DNA of 35,521 nt from Gracilimonas sp. GTDB taxonomy: Bacteria > Bacteroidota > Rhodothermia > Balneolales > Balneolaceae. Under the pieces are notes generated by a model. It did not search any database. It saw only the letters and a list, made by a program, of their open reading frames with translations, and was not told the DNA's origin. The stretch spans positions 1-35,521 of the forward strand of contig JAKURD010000029.1 in assembly GCA_022450045.1 (NCBI GenBank), given 5' to 3'. The stretch's first letter is position 1. Each line of letters starts with the position of its first letter. Shown in pieces: positions 17,148-24,159 of the stretch. A program made the position numbers and the translations under genes.

Positions 17148-17160
17148 CGCCTTGTTATGT
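17145..17160 (-). mobile_element. Vestigial attC-like core pair at the tauE end of the cassette block
   Basis: On the minus strand, acataac-aaggc-gttat: an AAC-type core and a GTT-type core almost touching, 2 bp after the stop of the NERD gene. It has the two end boxes of an attC site but no central stem, as if the middle had been deleted. It marks the sharp change from the chromosomal tauE gene to the AT-rich minus-strand block. Confidence 0.45.
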
Positions 17161-17162
17161 AT

Positions 17163-18056
17163 TTAATCAAGCTCAGAATTTAAGTGGTGAAAAATACTCT
17201 CGACTTCAGAGTCACTAAATACGCTCTCAAAATACTTTACGTAACCGTTTAGGTTATCCAGTGGCAAAACTTTAACATACTTAAACTCTTCCTTAGGCAC
17301 ACTATTAGTCATTACAATGATGTTCCGGATTGGAACCTTTTTACTTCCCCAATGGTGCTTTGCAAGACTCAAATTAGATTCGCTATTTATTTTTACAAAC
17401 AAAGCATAACTAGTTCTTTTTATTTGTTCGATTGGTGACCTGAGATCAAGGTTTTGAATGGATTCTGAACTCCAATTTTTAGTTTCGATAACAAAAATAC
17501 CAGATTGGCTTATTAGTAAATGATCTATTTGAATACTAGCGATTCTGTCATCTTCCTTTCTATTGTAGATTGGTGGGTTAAAGGCTAATGAGAAGTCATT
17601 AATTACATAAAAAGAATCAGGCAACTTCTGAAGTTCATTTACAACGGAATTTTCACCAATGGCACCTGATATTAAGGTGTATAAACTCTCCACGGTTTCC
17701 TTAATATTGGCAAGCTCTTGAGTTGATTTCTTACTTCGTTTTGAAAGTATATTTTCATAGTCATTTTTTAATGATTTCTTTTTGTAAGAAAACCAGCTGA
17801 TTTTTATTCCATAGTATATTTTTAAAAGCGCGTTTTTGACACTTCTTTCCCTCGCTTGCTTGATAGATTCTTCGAGCACTTGTAGCTCTTTATCAAGTTT
17901 GTTCTTTTCGTTTATGGGAATACTATCTTTTTCATGCTCATAATTTTTCAGGAATGTATTGATGTCGTTTATTGAGTTGAATCTATGAATCCCTTTTTCA
18001 TCTAAAGATTCCCTCAGTTTTTTGAGGGTTTGTATTTTTCCCACCACGACAGCCAT
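17163..18056 (-). CDS. NERD-domain protein (putative nuclease) with N-terminal coiled coil
   Basis: 297 residues. Residues 1-125 are Lys/Glu-rich and helical, probably coiled coil, with a weakly hydrophobic stretch (LLKIYYGIKISWFSY). The NERD domain follows at about 128-250 with GAIGE (131-135), IQIDHLLI (Asp178), IFVIETKNW (Glu191, Lys193) and IEQIKR (Gln211), the D...ExK...Q arrangement of restriction-like nucleases. NERD (nuclease-related) proteins are thought to act on nucleic acid and turn up in accessory and defence contexts; no activity is proven here. Start ATG at 18056. It is the last gene of the minus-strand cassette-like block and ends 3 bp before a truncated attC-like core. The gene is clearly more AT-rich than the neighbouring phzF/tauE and dcw genes. 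Confidence 0.85.
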   Translation of the reverse strand: MAVVVGKIQTLKKLRESLDEKGIHRFNSINDINTFLKNYEHEKDSIPINEKNKLDKELQVLEESIKQARERSVKNALLKIYYGIKISWFSYKKKSLKNDYENILSKRSKKSTQELANIKETVESLYTLISGAIGENSVVNELQKLPDSFYVINDFSLAFNPPIYNRKEDDRIASIQIDHLLISQSGIFVIETKNWSSESIQNLDLRSPIEQIKRTSYALFVKINSESNLSLAKHHWGSKKVPIRNIIVMTNSVPKEEFKYVKVLPLDNLNGYVKYFESVFSDSEVESIFHHLNSELD

Positions 18057-18127
18057 AGCTAAACGATATTAATATTTAACCTAGTTTGAATCATCTTTTT
18101 GCTAGTGCTACTTAACTAAAACACATT

Positions 18128-18919
18128 GTTATATACCGATAGTAAATCAAGTTTGCCAGCTTCTATTCACCATCAGTTGACTTAATATCCTCAGATTGAA
18201 GCTTTTTGTCTAATGACTCAATGTTTTCAGGAAGTACAAATAAGTATTCAATAATTGAATCCAGCAGATCAAGTAACATTGCAGATACAGTTTCATCAAT
18301 ATCCAATGATTCATCAAAATGTGCTGCTATATTTCGCCCTTTTCGTATCCCATTAGTTAAATCTGATAGAGTTTTATTGATATCAATATGGTTTGGAAGT
18401 TCACGTAATTGTTTTGCAAAATTTCCTTTTCGCTTGTCTTCTGGGAGTAAGGAAACTGTAATACCTTCAAGCGCACGTCCACACATTATTGCTGCAGGAA
18501 TCCATTGCTTAGAATTATAGGCATCAATAGCTTCCAGGTAGGCTTTTTTTACTCTTCCTGAAAAAATTTCGGAATTTTCATTTACACCATGTATTGGTTG
18601 GCGAACTAGTTTAGGAGTCGGGTGGATGAATAATTGATAATTTGGTTTATCTGCTTCACCAACTTGAATAAATCGAGCCTTAAAGTCACATGTTGGGCAT
18701 TTGCCACGCATAGAAACACCTTGAAGGTGCGACTCTTTCTGATCAGTTAAGTTAGCAATAGGAGCGATACTGAAAGTACCTCTTTCACCACACTCTGGGC
18801 ATATTGTATTAATTGAGACGGGATACTTCCCAAATTTATTGTTCTTTCGCCAACCCCGAGTTGTACTTTTTGATATCTGATACATTATTCAAATTTGTTA
18901 GTACTTGTTAGGTATATAA
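18128..18919 (-). mobile_element. Putative integron gene cassette B (DUF4145-like cargo)
   Basis: The single gene 18163-18885 is bracketed by complementary core sequences: gttatatac at 18128-18136 and gtatataac at 18912-18920 (perfect 9-bp inverted pair). In cassette terms, reading the minus strand, it starts at G/TTATAT and ends with R''-type ATATAAC 27 bp after the stop codon. The ATG comes about 30 bp after the core, the compact layout of cassettes. The attC stem expected at its low-coordinate end is not clear, so this cassette may be decayed. Confidence 0.5.
18163..18885 (-). CDS. Zinc-ribbon protein with DUF4145/HEPN-like C-terminal domain
   Basis: 240 residues. The N-terminal half carries two CxxC pairs (Cys29/Cys32 in CPEC, Cys63/Cys66 in CPTC), a likely zinc ribbon. 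The helical C-terminal half (about 105-225) matches the DUF4145 pattern: AIMCGRALEGI, then GNFAKQLRELPNHIDINKTL and IRKGRNIAAHFDES. RNIAAH (Arg184 to His189) fits the R-x4-6-H motif of HEPN RNases, a superfamily to which DUF4145 has been linked. Proteins of this type are common in mobile and defence regions; RNA cleavage here is an inference. Start ATG at 18885, about 30 bp after a cassette core site; stop 27 bp before the matching core. Confidence 0.75.
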   Translation of the reverse strand: MYQISKSTTRGWRKNNKFGKYPVSINTICPECGERGTFSIAPIANLTDQKESHLQGVSMRGKCPTCDFKARFIQVGEADKPNYQLFIHPTPKLVRQPIHGVNENSEIFSGRVKKAYLEAIDAYNSKQWIPAAIMCGRALEGITVSLLPEDKRKGNFAKQLRELPNHIDINKTLSDLTNGIRKGRNIAAHFDESLDIDETVSAMLLDLLDSIIEYLFVLPENIESLDKKLQSEDIKSTDGE

Positions 18920-19036
18920 CGGCTTGGCAAATAAGCGGCGCGGAAATTAGGTTGGAGTAAAAGTTTTGAAAATAAATTTATAGGAATATAGATAGCCAAG
19001 CTCCGTCTGCGTCCGCTTAATTTGCTTTGTTATGTG
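18912..19036 (-). mobile_element. attC-like integron recombination site 1
   Basis: About 125 bp with typical attC layout. Outer cores are gtatataac (18912-18920) and gttatgtg (19029-19036). An inner stem pairs caaataagcgg (18928-18938) with ccgcttaatttg (19013-19024), with one unpaired extra base, and a central AT-rich loop of about 70 bp lies between. On the minus strand the stop codon of the preceding gene (19017-19019) falls inside the first arm, a common feature of cassettes. No integrase gene is present in the window. Confidence 0.72.
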
Positions 19037-19391
19037 TATGTTCAAAGTATGCCTGCCAATCGGCTATTTCCAATAGGACTGGGGCTGATTCACTACCTTT
19101 CCATTTTGCGTTATTTGATTCCCAATAAAAAAAATGTGCAGTATTTCCGTTCTTTATCTGTTTTTCGTTTTGATTACCTGATTTTGTATAAAGAACAACT
19201 AAATCTCCAGCTTCAACTTTCTTATCGGGAAACCAAAAAACATCCAATAAAGAAGTTGTTACTCCATCGCTTATAGTTTCCGATTCAAATAAAGAATAGT
19301 TTCCTATGTTGGTATTTGAAAGAACCTTCATAACAATTCTTTCTTTTTTGATATTACCTGAATCTGAAATTGATTTAATTTTAACTCTCAT
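19017..19391 (-). CDS. Hypothetical 124-aa protein (cassette-borne)
   Basis: The frame is open from 19457, but the ATG at 19391 overlaps the stop of the upstream gene as ATGA, so I take that start (MRVKIKSISDSG...). The small protein looks beta-rich: ERIVMKVLSNTNIGNYSLFE, VFWFPDKKVEAGDLVVLYTK, HFFYW and APVLLEIADWQAYF. I do not recognise a named domain with confidence; a lamin-tail-like beta sandwich is a loose possibility. No signal peptide or membrane segment is visible. It is translationally coupled to a two-helix membrane protein upstream, and its last codons form one arm of attC-like site 1. Confidence 0.7.
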   Translation of the reverse strand: MRVKIKSISDSGNIKKERIVMKVLSNTNIGNYSLFESETISDGVTTSLLDVFWFPDKKVEAGDLVVLYTKSGNQNEKQIKNGNTAHFFYWESNNAKWKGSESAPVLLEIADWQAYFEHTHNKAN

Positions 19392-19816
19392 ATCTTTATT
19401 GCCTTTGCTACTATACCAGCTATAATTAAAACTCCACCAAAAACTACTAAATACCAACCAACAGGCTCATGTTCCCAAATTGATGGTGCTAAACCAATGG
19501 CGGCGGCTCCAATAGCTAAACAGGAGGATGAGATAACTTCAATCGAAATATTTTTGTTCAATTTTTCTTGAAGTATGCTTAATTCTTTATCTACTGAGTA
19601 GAAATTGTCCCGATAATCTAATAACTCATTTCTTTCTCTTTCAACTCGTTCTAATTCTTCAACGAGTAATTTTTGAGCTGCTGGTGACTTTAATTCTTCT
19701 TCAGTTAATTCTCTTTTTACGTTTGATAAAGACCTTCTTCCTTTTGGGGAAGCTTTCTTGGTTTCCGTTGAAGACTCAGAAGGTTCCAAATCTGGCTTTT
19801 CTTGTTCATCACTCAT
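19388..19816 (-). CDS. Hypothetical coiled-coil protein with two C-terminal membrane helices
   Basis: 142 residues. The N-terminal 45 residues are charged and low in complexity (Glu/Ser/Lys). A Glu/Leu-rich probable coiled coil follows at about 48-90 (LLVEELERVERERNELLDYR, LSILQEKLNKN). Two membrane helices follow, about 93-111 (IEVISSSCLAIGAAAIGLAP) and 119-139 (GWYLVVFGGVLIIAGIVAKA). No family recognised. The topology suggests an inner-membrane anchor with a cytoplasmic coiled-coil head. The stop overlaps the ATG of the 124-aa gene by 4 bp, so the two probably work together. In defence systems such small two-helix proteins often act as membrane effectors, but nothing here proves that. Confidence 0.72.
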   Translation of the reverse strand: MSDEQEKPDLEPSESSTETKKASPKGRRSLSNVKRELTEEELKSPAAQKLLVEELERVERERNELLDYRDNFYSVDKELSILQEKLNKNISIEVISSSCLAIGAAAIGLAPSIWEHEPVGWYLVVFGGVLIIAGIVAKAIKI

Positions 19817-19959
19817 GATTACCTGAGTTATTTCCTATTTAATAGCTAATGTAGCCAACGTCGGATTTTTTAAAATTTAATATCAATACAGAAGTTCTAA
19901 CTTTAAAAAGGTGCTTCAGAAACCAATGGAGTTTAACAAAAAACACTGCGTGTGTGAAA

Positions 19960-20904
19960 TTATTCAGAATAAGCTTCATCAATTTCTTTAGCAATTTCGA
20001 CAAAATTGTTATGGTTAGTACTTATGTAATCCAAATAAATACGAGCATCCGTAGCAGTTATCCAATCAGATTTATCAGAATAGAACTCCTCGAGTCTGGA
20101 AATTGCATGGAAATATTCATTTAATTCATGAGTGGTCCAGTCATTTAACTCATTACGATTACTAAGTTCATTTTTAAATTTTTCATATGCTTCTCTAATA
20201 ATTTTCAAATTACTATGCCCCCATTCCTTATCACCATACGTACTGGATTCTATTCCAGAAGAGATTTTTTGAAAGCTATAGTCCATTCCAGAATGGAATA
20301 TTTCTTGCAAACTATTTCCCATAAACTTTTCCTTATGATTTTTATCTATCTCTTTAAGCTCATTAACAACAAATTTATATTTATCTACAATTACTTCTAA
20401 TTGTTCTTGAATTAAATCCAATATGTTAACCCGAATAAACTTTGCTGATTTAGAGCCATCATATTGAATCAAATCAAATCCATCTTTTTTAAGCGATGGT
20501 CTTGATATGTGAAAGTAGTATAATTTTTTGTCACGTGTTAATTTGGTAGGATGCCCAATTGCAGCGTTTCTTATTTCTCTAATTTTTTTGAGTTTTTGAT
20601 CTTTTTCAAACTCAATCTCAAAGGACTCTGATAAATGTTTTAAAGCATCTTGTTGAATAAACAAAGCTTGTAATATCCCATATGTAGATAAATATTTAGC
20701 CCCGCTCTCCTTTGGGTAATCAATATCTATATATGAATTTATAGCATCCTTAGTATCATCGATTACATCTAAAGAACTACATATTTGATTCCAAACATTT
20801 GCTTTGTCTAATAGTACACTTTGATATCTATGAGTATTGATGTGTTCTCTTACTTCGCCAGCGAGTTCGGTAACCTTGTATGTCAATTCATGTAATATGC
20901 TCAT
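19960..20904 (-). CDS. Hypothetical all-helical protein with HEPN-like RNxxxGH motif
   Basis: 314 residues from the ATG at 20904. A GTG at 20922 is in frame but lies inside the cassette core site, so I prefer the ATG about 20 bp after it. Predicted almost wholly alpha-helical. Residues 107-120 read KIREIRNAAIGHPT, with Arg112 to His118 fitting R-x4-6-H of the HEPN superfamily (here R-x5-H); this RN...GHP pattern is also seen in AbiV/HEPN-like accessory proteins. The C-terminal half (DWTTHELNEYFHAISRLEEF) has no recognised domain. No signal peptide or membrane segments. First gene after attC-like site 2 in cassette orientation. Family call is tentative; the gene itself is well supported. Confidence 0.7.
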   Translation of the reverse strand: MSILHELTYKVTELAGEVREHINTHRYQSVLLDKANVWNQICSSLDVIDDTKDAINSYIDIDYPKESGAKYLSTYGILQALFIQQDALKHLSESFEIEFEKDQKLKKIREIRNAAIGHPTKLTRDKKLYYFHISRPSLKKDGFDLIQYDGSKSAKFIRVNILDLIQEQLEVIVDKYKFVVNELKEIDKNHKEKFMGNSLQEIFHSGMDYSFQKISSGIESSTYGDKEWGHSNLKIIREAYEKFKNELSNRNELNDWTTHELNEYFHAISRLEEFYSDKSDWITATDARIYLDYISTNHNNFVEIAKEIDEAYSE

Positions 20905-20919
20905 AAGCTTATTCAAATA

Positions 20920-21065
20920 CACATAACATAGTATTAGACGAACGAGGGATTTGTTAGGGCGAACCGGGTAAAAGTATTCTGATCCGCTTTATTCGTACTT
21001 CTCATTCGCATAATGTGATTATTTGGGTATTATCCGAAACACCGTTCGTCTAAGTTGTTCGCATA
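20920..21065 (-). mobile_element. attC-like integron recombination site 2
   Basis: Outer boxes are cacataac (20920-20927) and gttgttcgc near 21054-21062. Inside is a perfect 11-bp inverted pair ttagacgaacg (20934-20944) and cgttcgtctaa (21043-21053) around a loop of about 98 bp. Arms differ by a few extra bases between outer and inner box, as attC sites do. In minus-strand orientation it precedes the 314-aa gene and would belong to a cassette now missing on the ftsZ side. Confidence 0.6.
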
Positions 21066-21295
21066 AAATTCAGCTTAAAGAAGGAGATGGTGTCTCTATC
21101 GTCCGTCCAAAATACTGTCTTCACGTCAATAATCAACCAACATAATAGCGATAAAAAGAAAAGGCTCCCTATCAAGGAGCCTTTCCTGTTGTTAGCAATC
21201 TATAGCTTAAATGAAGCTATAATCCAGTAAAATCAATGGTTCTCAGAGATACCATTCCCATGGTATCGGGGAAGAACCGATGTCAGCGACAAGAC
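21066..21295. other. ftsZ 3' intergenic DNA between the cassette block and ftsZ
   Basis: About 230 bp with no gene. It holds the ftsZ terminator and otherwise unremarkable sequence; no integrase fragment or attI-like site was recognised. Confidence 0.6.
21150..21184 (-). terminator. Rho-independent terminator of the dcw operon after ftsZ
   Basis: On the minus strand, aaaggctcc-ttgatag-ggagccttt (perfect 9-bp stem, 7-base loop) runs into ttttctttttat. It lies about 112 bp past the ftsZ stop and separates the division cluster from the cassette-like block. Confidence 0.9.
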
Positions 21296-22630
21296 TCAAT
21301 CCATTATTTTTCGGAGAAATGCAGGCTGCTCCGTATCGTCCTTTCGGATACGCTCGGTGCGACTCTGAAATGGAGCGATGTTATCCTGAGCTTCGCCTTG
21401 CTGTTCTTCCTCGTCAGGGAATTCAATACTCTCTTCCTGTTTGCGAACATTTAGGTCGCGACGCAGATAGGAAGGGGTGTCCAGTTTTTTGAGGTTGTTT
21501 TCGCCTTTGTAGTAATCTCCGGTTCCTCGGGGGAATCGGTCGGGCACATCGGATTCCTTTTTGGATCTTTGGTTTTGAATATTTGCTTGAGCATTTTGGG
21601 CAGCTTTATTCAATGATGGCTCTTTATTTCCGGCAACCTTAGCTGTAGAACGATCTTCAGCAAGCTCGAATCCTGTAGAGATCACCGTTACCCGGATCTC
21701 TTCTCCAAAGGTTTCATCCAATACCGTACCCAAAATGATCTCGGCATTTTCACCGGCTTCTTCATGGATGATATTGGTAGCGGTTGTGGTCTCACGCATT
21801 CCAAGGTTGGAACCCGCTGAGATATTTACCAGTACATTGCGTGCACCGCGAATGCTTACACCATCCAGCAGTGGTGAGTTGATAGCAGCTCGTGCTGCTT
21901 TCTCAGCTCTGTCAGGCCCTTCAGCTGTGGCCGAGCCCATAATAGCAGCACCACCGTCGCTCATGGTTGTGCGGACGTCAGCAAAGTCAAGGTTGATAAG
22001 TCCCGGCATAAGGATCAAATCGCTGATACCACGGGTTGCATTGTAGAGCACCTCGTTTGCCATCGCGAAGGCTTCCATCAGGGAAGTATTTTCATCGGCG
22101 ATGTCGAGAAGCCGCTCGTTTGGGATCACTATTACCGTATCACAATTTTTCTTGAGTTCGGTAATACCTTCAAGGGCATATTTCTTGCGGACCTTGCCCT
22201 CACATTCAAATGGGGTAGTGATGATACCCACCGTTAAAATTCCACGGCGTTTGGCGATTCCGGCTACCACGGGAGCTCCCCCGGTTCCGGTTCCACCGCC
22301 CATACCTGCCGTCACAAATACCATATCGGCATTTTCAATGGATTCTTCAATTTCATGGCGGTTTTCTTCTACCGCTTCACGCCCGATTTCGGGACGTGCT
22401 CCGGCACCAAGTCCATTGGTAAGGGCTGAGCCCACCTGAATCTTGATATCGGCCATGCTGTTTTTAAGTGCCTGGGCATCGGTGTTAAGTGCGATATACT
22501 CCACACTTTCGAGGCCCATGTTGATCATATTGTTAATGGCGTTACCGCCGCCGCCGCCTACGCCGATCACTTTGATCTTAGCGTTTTCCTGGCTCTGTTC
22601 GTCGAAAAAGAAACGTGAATTGTTAGCCAT
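21296..22630 (-). CDS. ftsZ: Cell division GTPase FtsZ
   Basis: Tubulin-like GTPase that forms the Z ring at the future division site. The frame is open from 22699, but the ATG at 22630 (MANNSRFFFDEQSQ) has an AGGAG five bases upstream and gives a 444-residue protein of normal size. Motifs: VIGVGGGGGNAINNM (nucleotide binding), the tubulin signature GGGTGTGGAP, NADMVFVTAGMG and NLDFADVRTTM (T7 loop region). A charged Gln/Glu-rich linker of about 110 residues leads to the conserved C-terminal peptide QPAFLRK, which binds FtsA. Last gene of the dcw cluster, followed by a strong terminator. Confidence 0.97.
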   Translation of the reverse strand: MANNSRFFFDEQSQENAKIKVIGVGGGGGNAINNMINMGLESVEYIALNTDAQALKNSMADIKIQVGSALTNGLGAGARPEIGREAVEENRHEIEESIENADMVFVTAGMGGGTGTGGAPVVAGIAKRRGILTVGIITTPFECEGKVRKKYALEGITELKKNCDTVIVIPNERLLDIADENTSLMEAFAMANEVLYNATRGISDLILMPGLINLDFADVRTTMSDGGAAIMGSATAEGPDRAEKAARAAINSPLLDGVSIRGARNVLVNISAGSNLGMRETTTATNIIHEEAGENAEIILGTVLDETFGEEIRVTVISTGFELAEDRSTAKVAGNKEPSLNKAAQNAQANIQNQRSKKESDVPDRFPRGTGDYYKGENNLKKLDTPSYLRRDLNVRKQEESIEFPDEEEQQGEAQDNIAPFQSRTERIRKDDTEQPAFLRKIMD

Positions 22631-22635
22631 GTTAA

Positions 22636-22640
22636 CTCCT
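22636..22640 (-). promoter_or_regulatory. Shine-Dalgarno sequence of ftsZ
   Basis: AGGAG on the minus strand, 5 bases before the ATG at 22630. Such sites are uncommon in this window, so it supports the internal ATG over the longer frame. Confidence 0.7.
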
Positions 22641-22896
22641 ATTTGAGTTGTTGTTTTACTGGATTGTAATTGTTGTAGATGATTGCTTTGGAATTCCAAC
22701 CGTCAGGCGGTTTCATTCCGTTGTGTTGATTGCTGATTTTGCTTTTAAAGTTCTTAGAAACCGGAGCAAGTAAACCTTCGGGCGTCCGCGCGTTCCTCAA
22801 AGCGTTCACGATGTTGAATTCGAAAGCGCAACGCTTCAAGGTCTTTAAGACGCTTAAAGGATGCTTTTTCCTATATCCAATTTCATTGATGTTCAT
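22639..22896 (-). CDS. Small unrecognised ORF filling the ftsA-ftsZ gap
   Basis: 85 codons on the operon strand. It starts with an ATG 3 bp after the ftsA stop and ends with a TAG that overlaps the ftsZ Shine-Dalgarno. The product would be basic and Asn/Lys-rich (MNINEIGYRKKHPLSVLKTL, ending YNPVKQQLK), without membrane helix or known motif. The fit to the gap and the spacing favour translation. Against it, the composition is not distinctive and the middle contains repeat-like strings (gaagcgttgcgctttc). It may be a real small division-operon protein or chance. Confidence 0.35.
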   Translation of the reverse strand: MNINEIGYRKKHPLSVLKTLKRCAFEFNIVNALRNARTPEGLLAPVSKNFKSKISNQHNGMKPPDGWNSKAIIYNNYNPVKQQLK

Positions 22897-22899
22897 ATC

Positions 22900-24159
22900 T
22901 TAGAGTTCTTTGAACCAACTCTTCATGCGCTCGGTGATCTTCTGCATCACCTGCTCAACGTTGGTTCCCTGAGATGATGATGGCATCATCGTTTGGTTGT
23001 TTGATGTTCCTGAACGAAGGGCATGCATTACCAAACCAACGCCTGTAGCGTAGATAGGGCTGTTCACCTCTTCTTTCAGTCCGCCTGTAATGCCCAGTGG
23101 GATTCCCACTTTGGCATCCAGTCCTAAAATTTCGTTTGCGAGTGGACAAATGTTCTTGATCAATGAACCCCCGCCGGTAATAACCACTCCGGCGCTCATT
23201 GAATCGGCATAGCCACTGCGTTTGATCTCAATACCCACGATCTCGAGGATCTCTTCCATACGGGCCTGAACAATCTTTGCGAGAATGCTTTTTGTGATTT
23301 CCTTGGGTGGCCGACCTGCAATACCGGGCACGGTTATCACTTCATCCTCTTCAATAAGATCGGCATAACTTTCGCCGTGCTTGCGCTTCAGGGTTTCGGC
23401 CTGATCATCAAGCACGCTGAGTCCGAGGCGGATATCATCGGTCACCTTTTGCCCTGCTATTGCAACTACAGCCGTATGCCGAATGGTATTATCCTGAAAG
23501 ATGGCGAGATCGGTAGTGCCGCCCCCGATATCAACCAAAACCACACCGGCTTCTTTTTCCTCTTCATCCAATACGGAGTAGGAGGAGGCAAGCGGCTCAA
23601 GAATAAGGTCTGCCACCTGGTATCCTGCGCGTTCCACACAGCGGTACATATTTTTGGCTGCAGAAACAAGCCCGGTGATAATGTGGACTTCCGCTTCCAT
23701 GCGCATGCCGCTCATTCCAACCGGATCGCTGATTCCATCCTGTCCGTCCACTACAAATTCTTGTGGAATTACGTGCAAAATCTGTTGGTCGGTCGGAAGC
23801 ATGATGCGCTGGCAATCTTCAAGCAGGCGCTCCACATCTTTAGCTGTAATTTCGTTGTCTTTGTTGTTGATGGTGATCACGCCTTTGCTTCGCATACTGC
23901 GAATATGGTCGCCGGCAATACCTACATTCACCGAGTTAACCTGGATGCCGGAAGCCAGTTCTGCCTGGGCAATGGCATCTTTAATGGCATTAACGGTTTT
24001 GTCAATGTTTACCACCACTCCACGGTTCAGGCCGTCGCTGTGAGCTTTGCCTACCCCGAGAATGTGAATACGATCCTGTTCATCGATTGAGGCTACGATT
24101 GCGCAAATTTTAGTGGTCCCTATATCCAGGCCAACCATTATGTTTTCATGTTCTTCCAT
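22900..24159 (-). CDS. ftsA: Cell division protein FtsA
   Basis: Actin-like ATPase that tethers FtsZ to the membrane and recruits later division proteins. 419 residues from the ATG at 24159 (MEEHENIMVGLDIGTTKICA); a TTG at 24189 is a weaker upstream option. Motifs: GLDIGTTK (phosphate 1), the SHS2/1C domain about 85-165 (VNVGIAGDHIRSMRSKGVIT), VVLVDIGGGTTDLAIF (phosphate 2), VVITGGGSLIKNI (adenosine) and the C-terminal amphipathic helix QKITERMKSWFKEL, the membrane-targeting sequence. A long Ser/Gln-rich linker precedes that helix. Placed between ftsQ and ftsZ as usual. Confidence 0.97.
   Translation of the reverse strand: MEEHENIMVGLDIGTTKICAIVASIDEQDRIHILGVGKAHSDGLNRGVVVNIDKTVNAIKDAIAQAELASGIQVNSVNVGIAGDHIRSMRSKGVITINNKDNEITAKDVERLLEDCQRIMLPTDQQILHVIPQEFVVDGQDGISDPVGMSGMRMEAEVHIITGLVSAAKNMYRCVERAGYQVADLILEPLASSYSVLDEEEKEAGVVLVDIGGGTTDLAIFQDNTIRHTAVVAIAGQKVTDDIRLGLSVLDDQAETLKRKHGESYADLIEEDEVITVPGIAGRPPKEITKSILAKIVQARMEEILEIVGIEIKRSGYADSMSAGVVITGGGSLIKNICPLANEILGLDAKVGIPLGITGGLKEEVNSPIYATGVGLVMHALRSGTSNNQTMMPSSSQGTNVEQVMQKITERMKSWFKEL

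Larger units (their letters stand above)
19030..20927 (-). mobile_element. Putative multi-gene integron cassette A
   Basis: Three minus-strand genes are bracketed by complementary cores: gttatgtgtat at 19029-19039 and atacacataac at 20917-20927, a perfect 11-bp inverted pair. This is what a cassette gives when it integrates at G/TTATGT and ends with its own R'' ACATAAC. Its low-coordinate end is the complete attC-like site 1. At 1.9 kb it is larger than most cassettes; an attC between the 320-aa and 142-aa genes could have been lost, and I see none in the 143-bp gap 19817-19959. Confidence 0.55.

Noticed and set aside
18057..18127. Complete attC between the NERD and DUF4145-like genes
   Set aside because: Only the AAC-side core (18128-18136) is clear; the pairing inside is weak, so I call only the core pair of cassette B.
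19817..19959. Third attC site between the 314-aa and 142-aa genes
   Set aside because: A gttaaac string is present, but no complementary arms or stem could be found.
23377..24090. 237-codon plus-strand ORF
   Set aside because: Antisense shadow of ftsA; the translation has no domain-like features.
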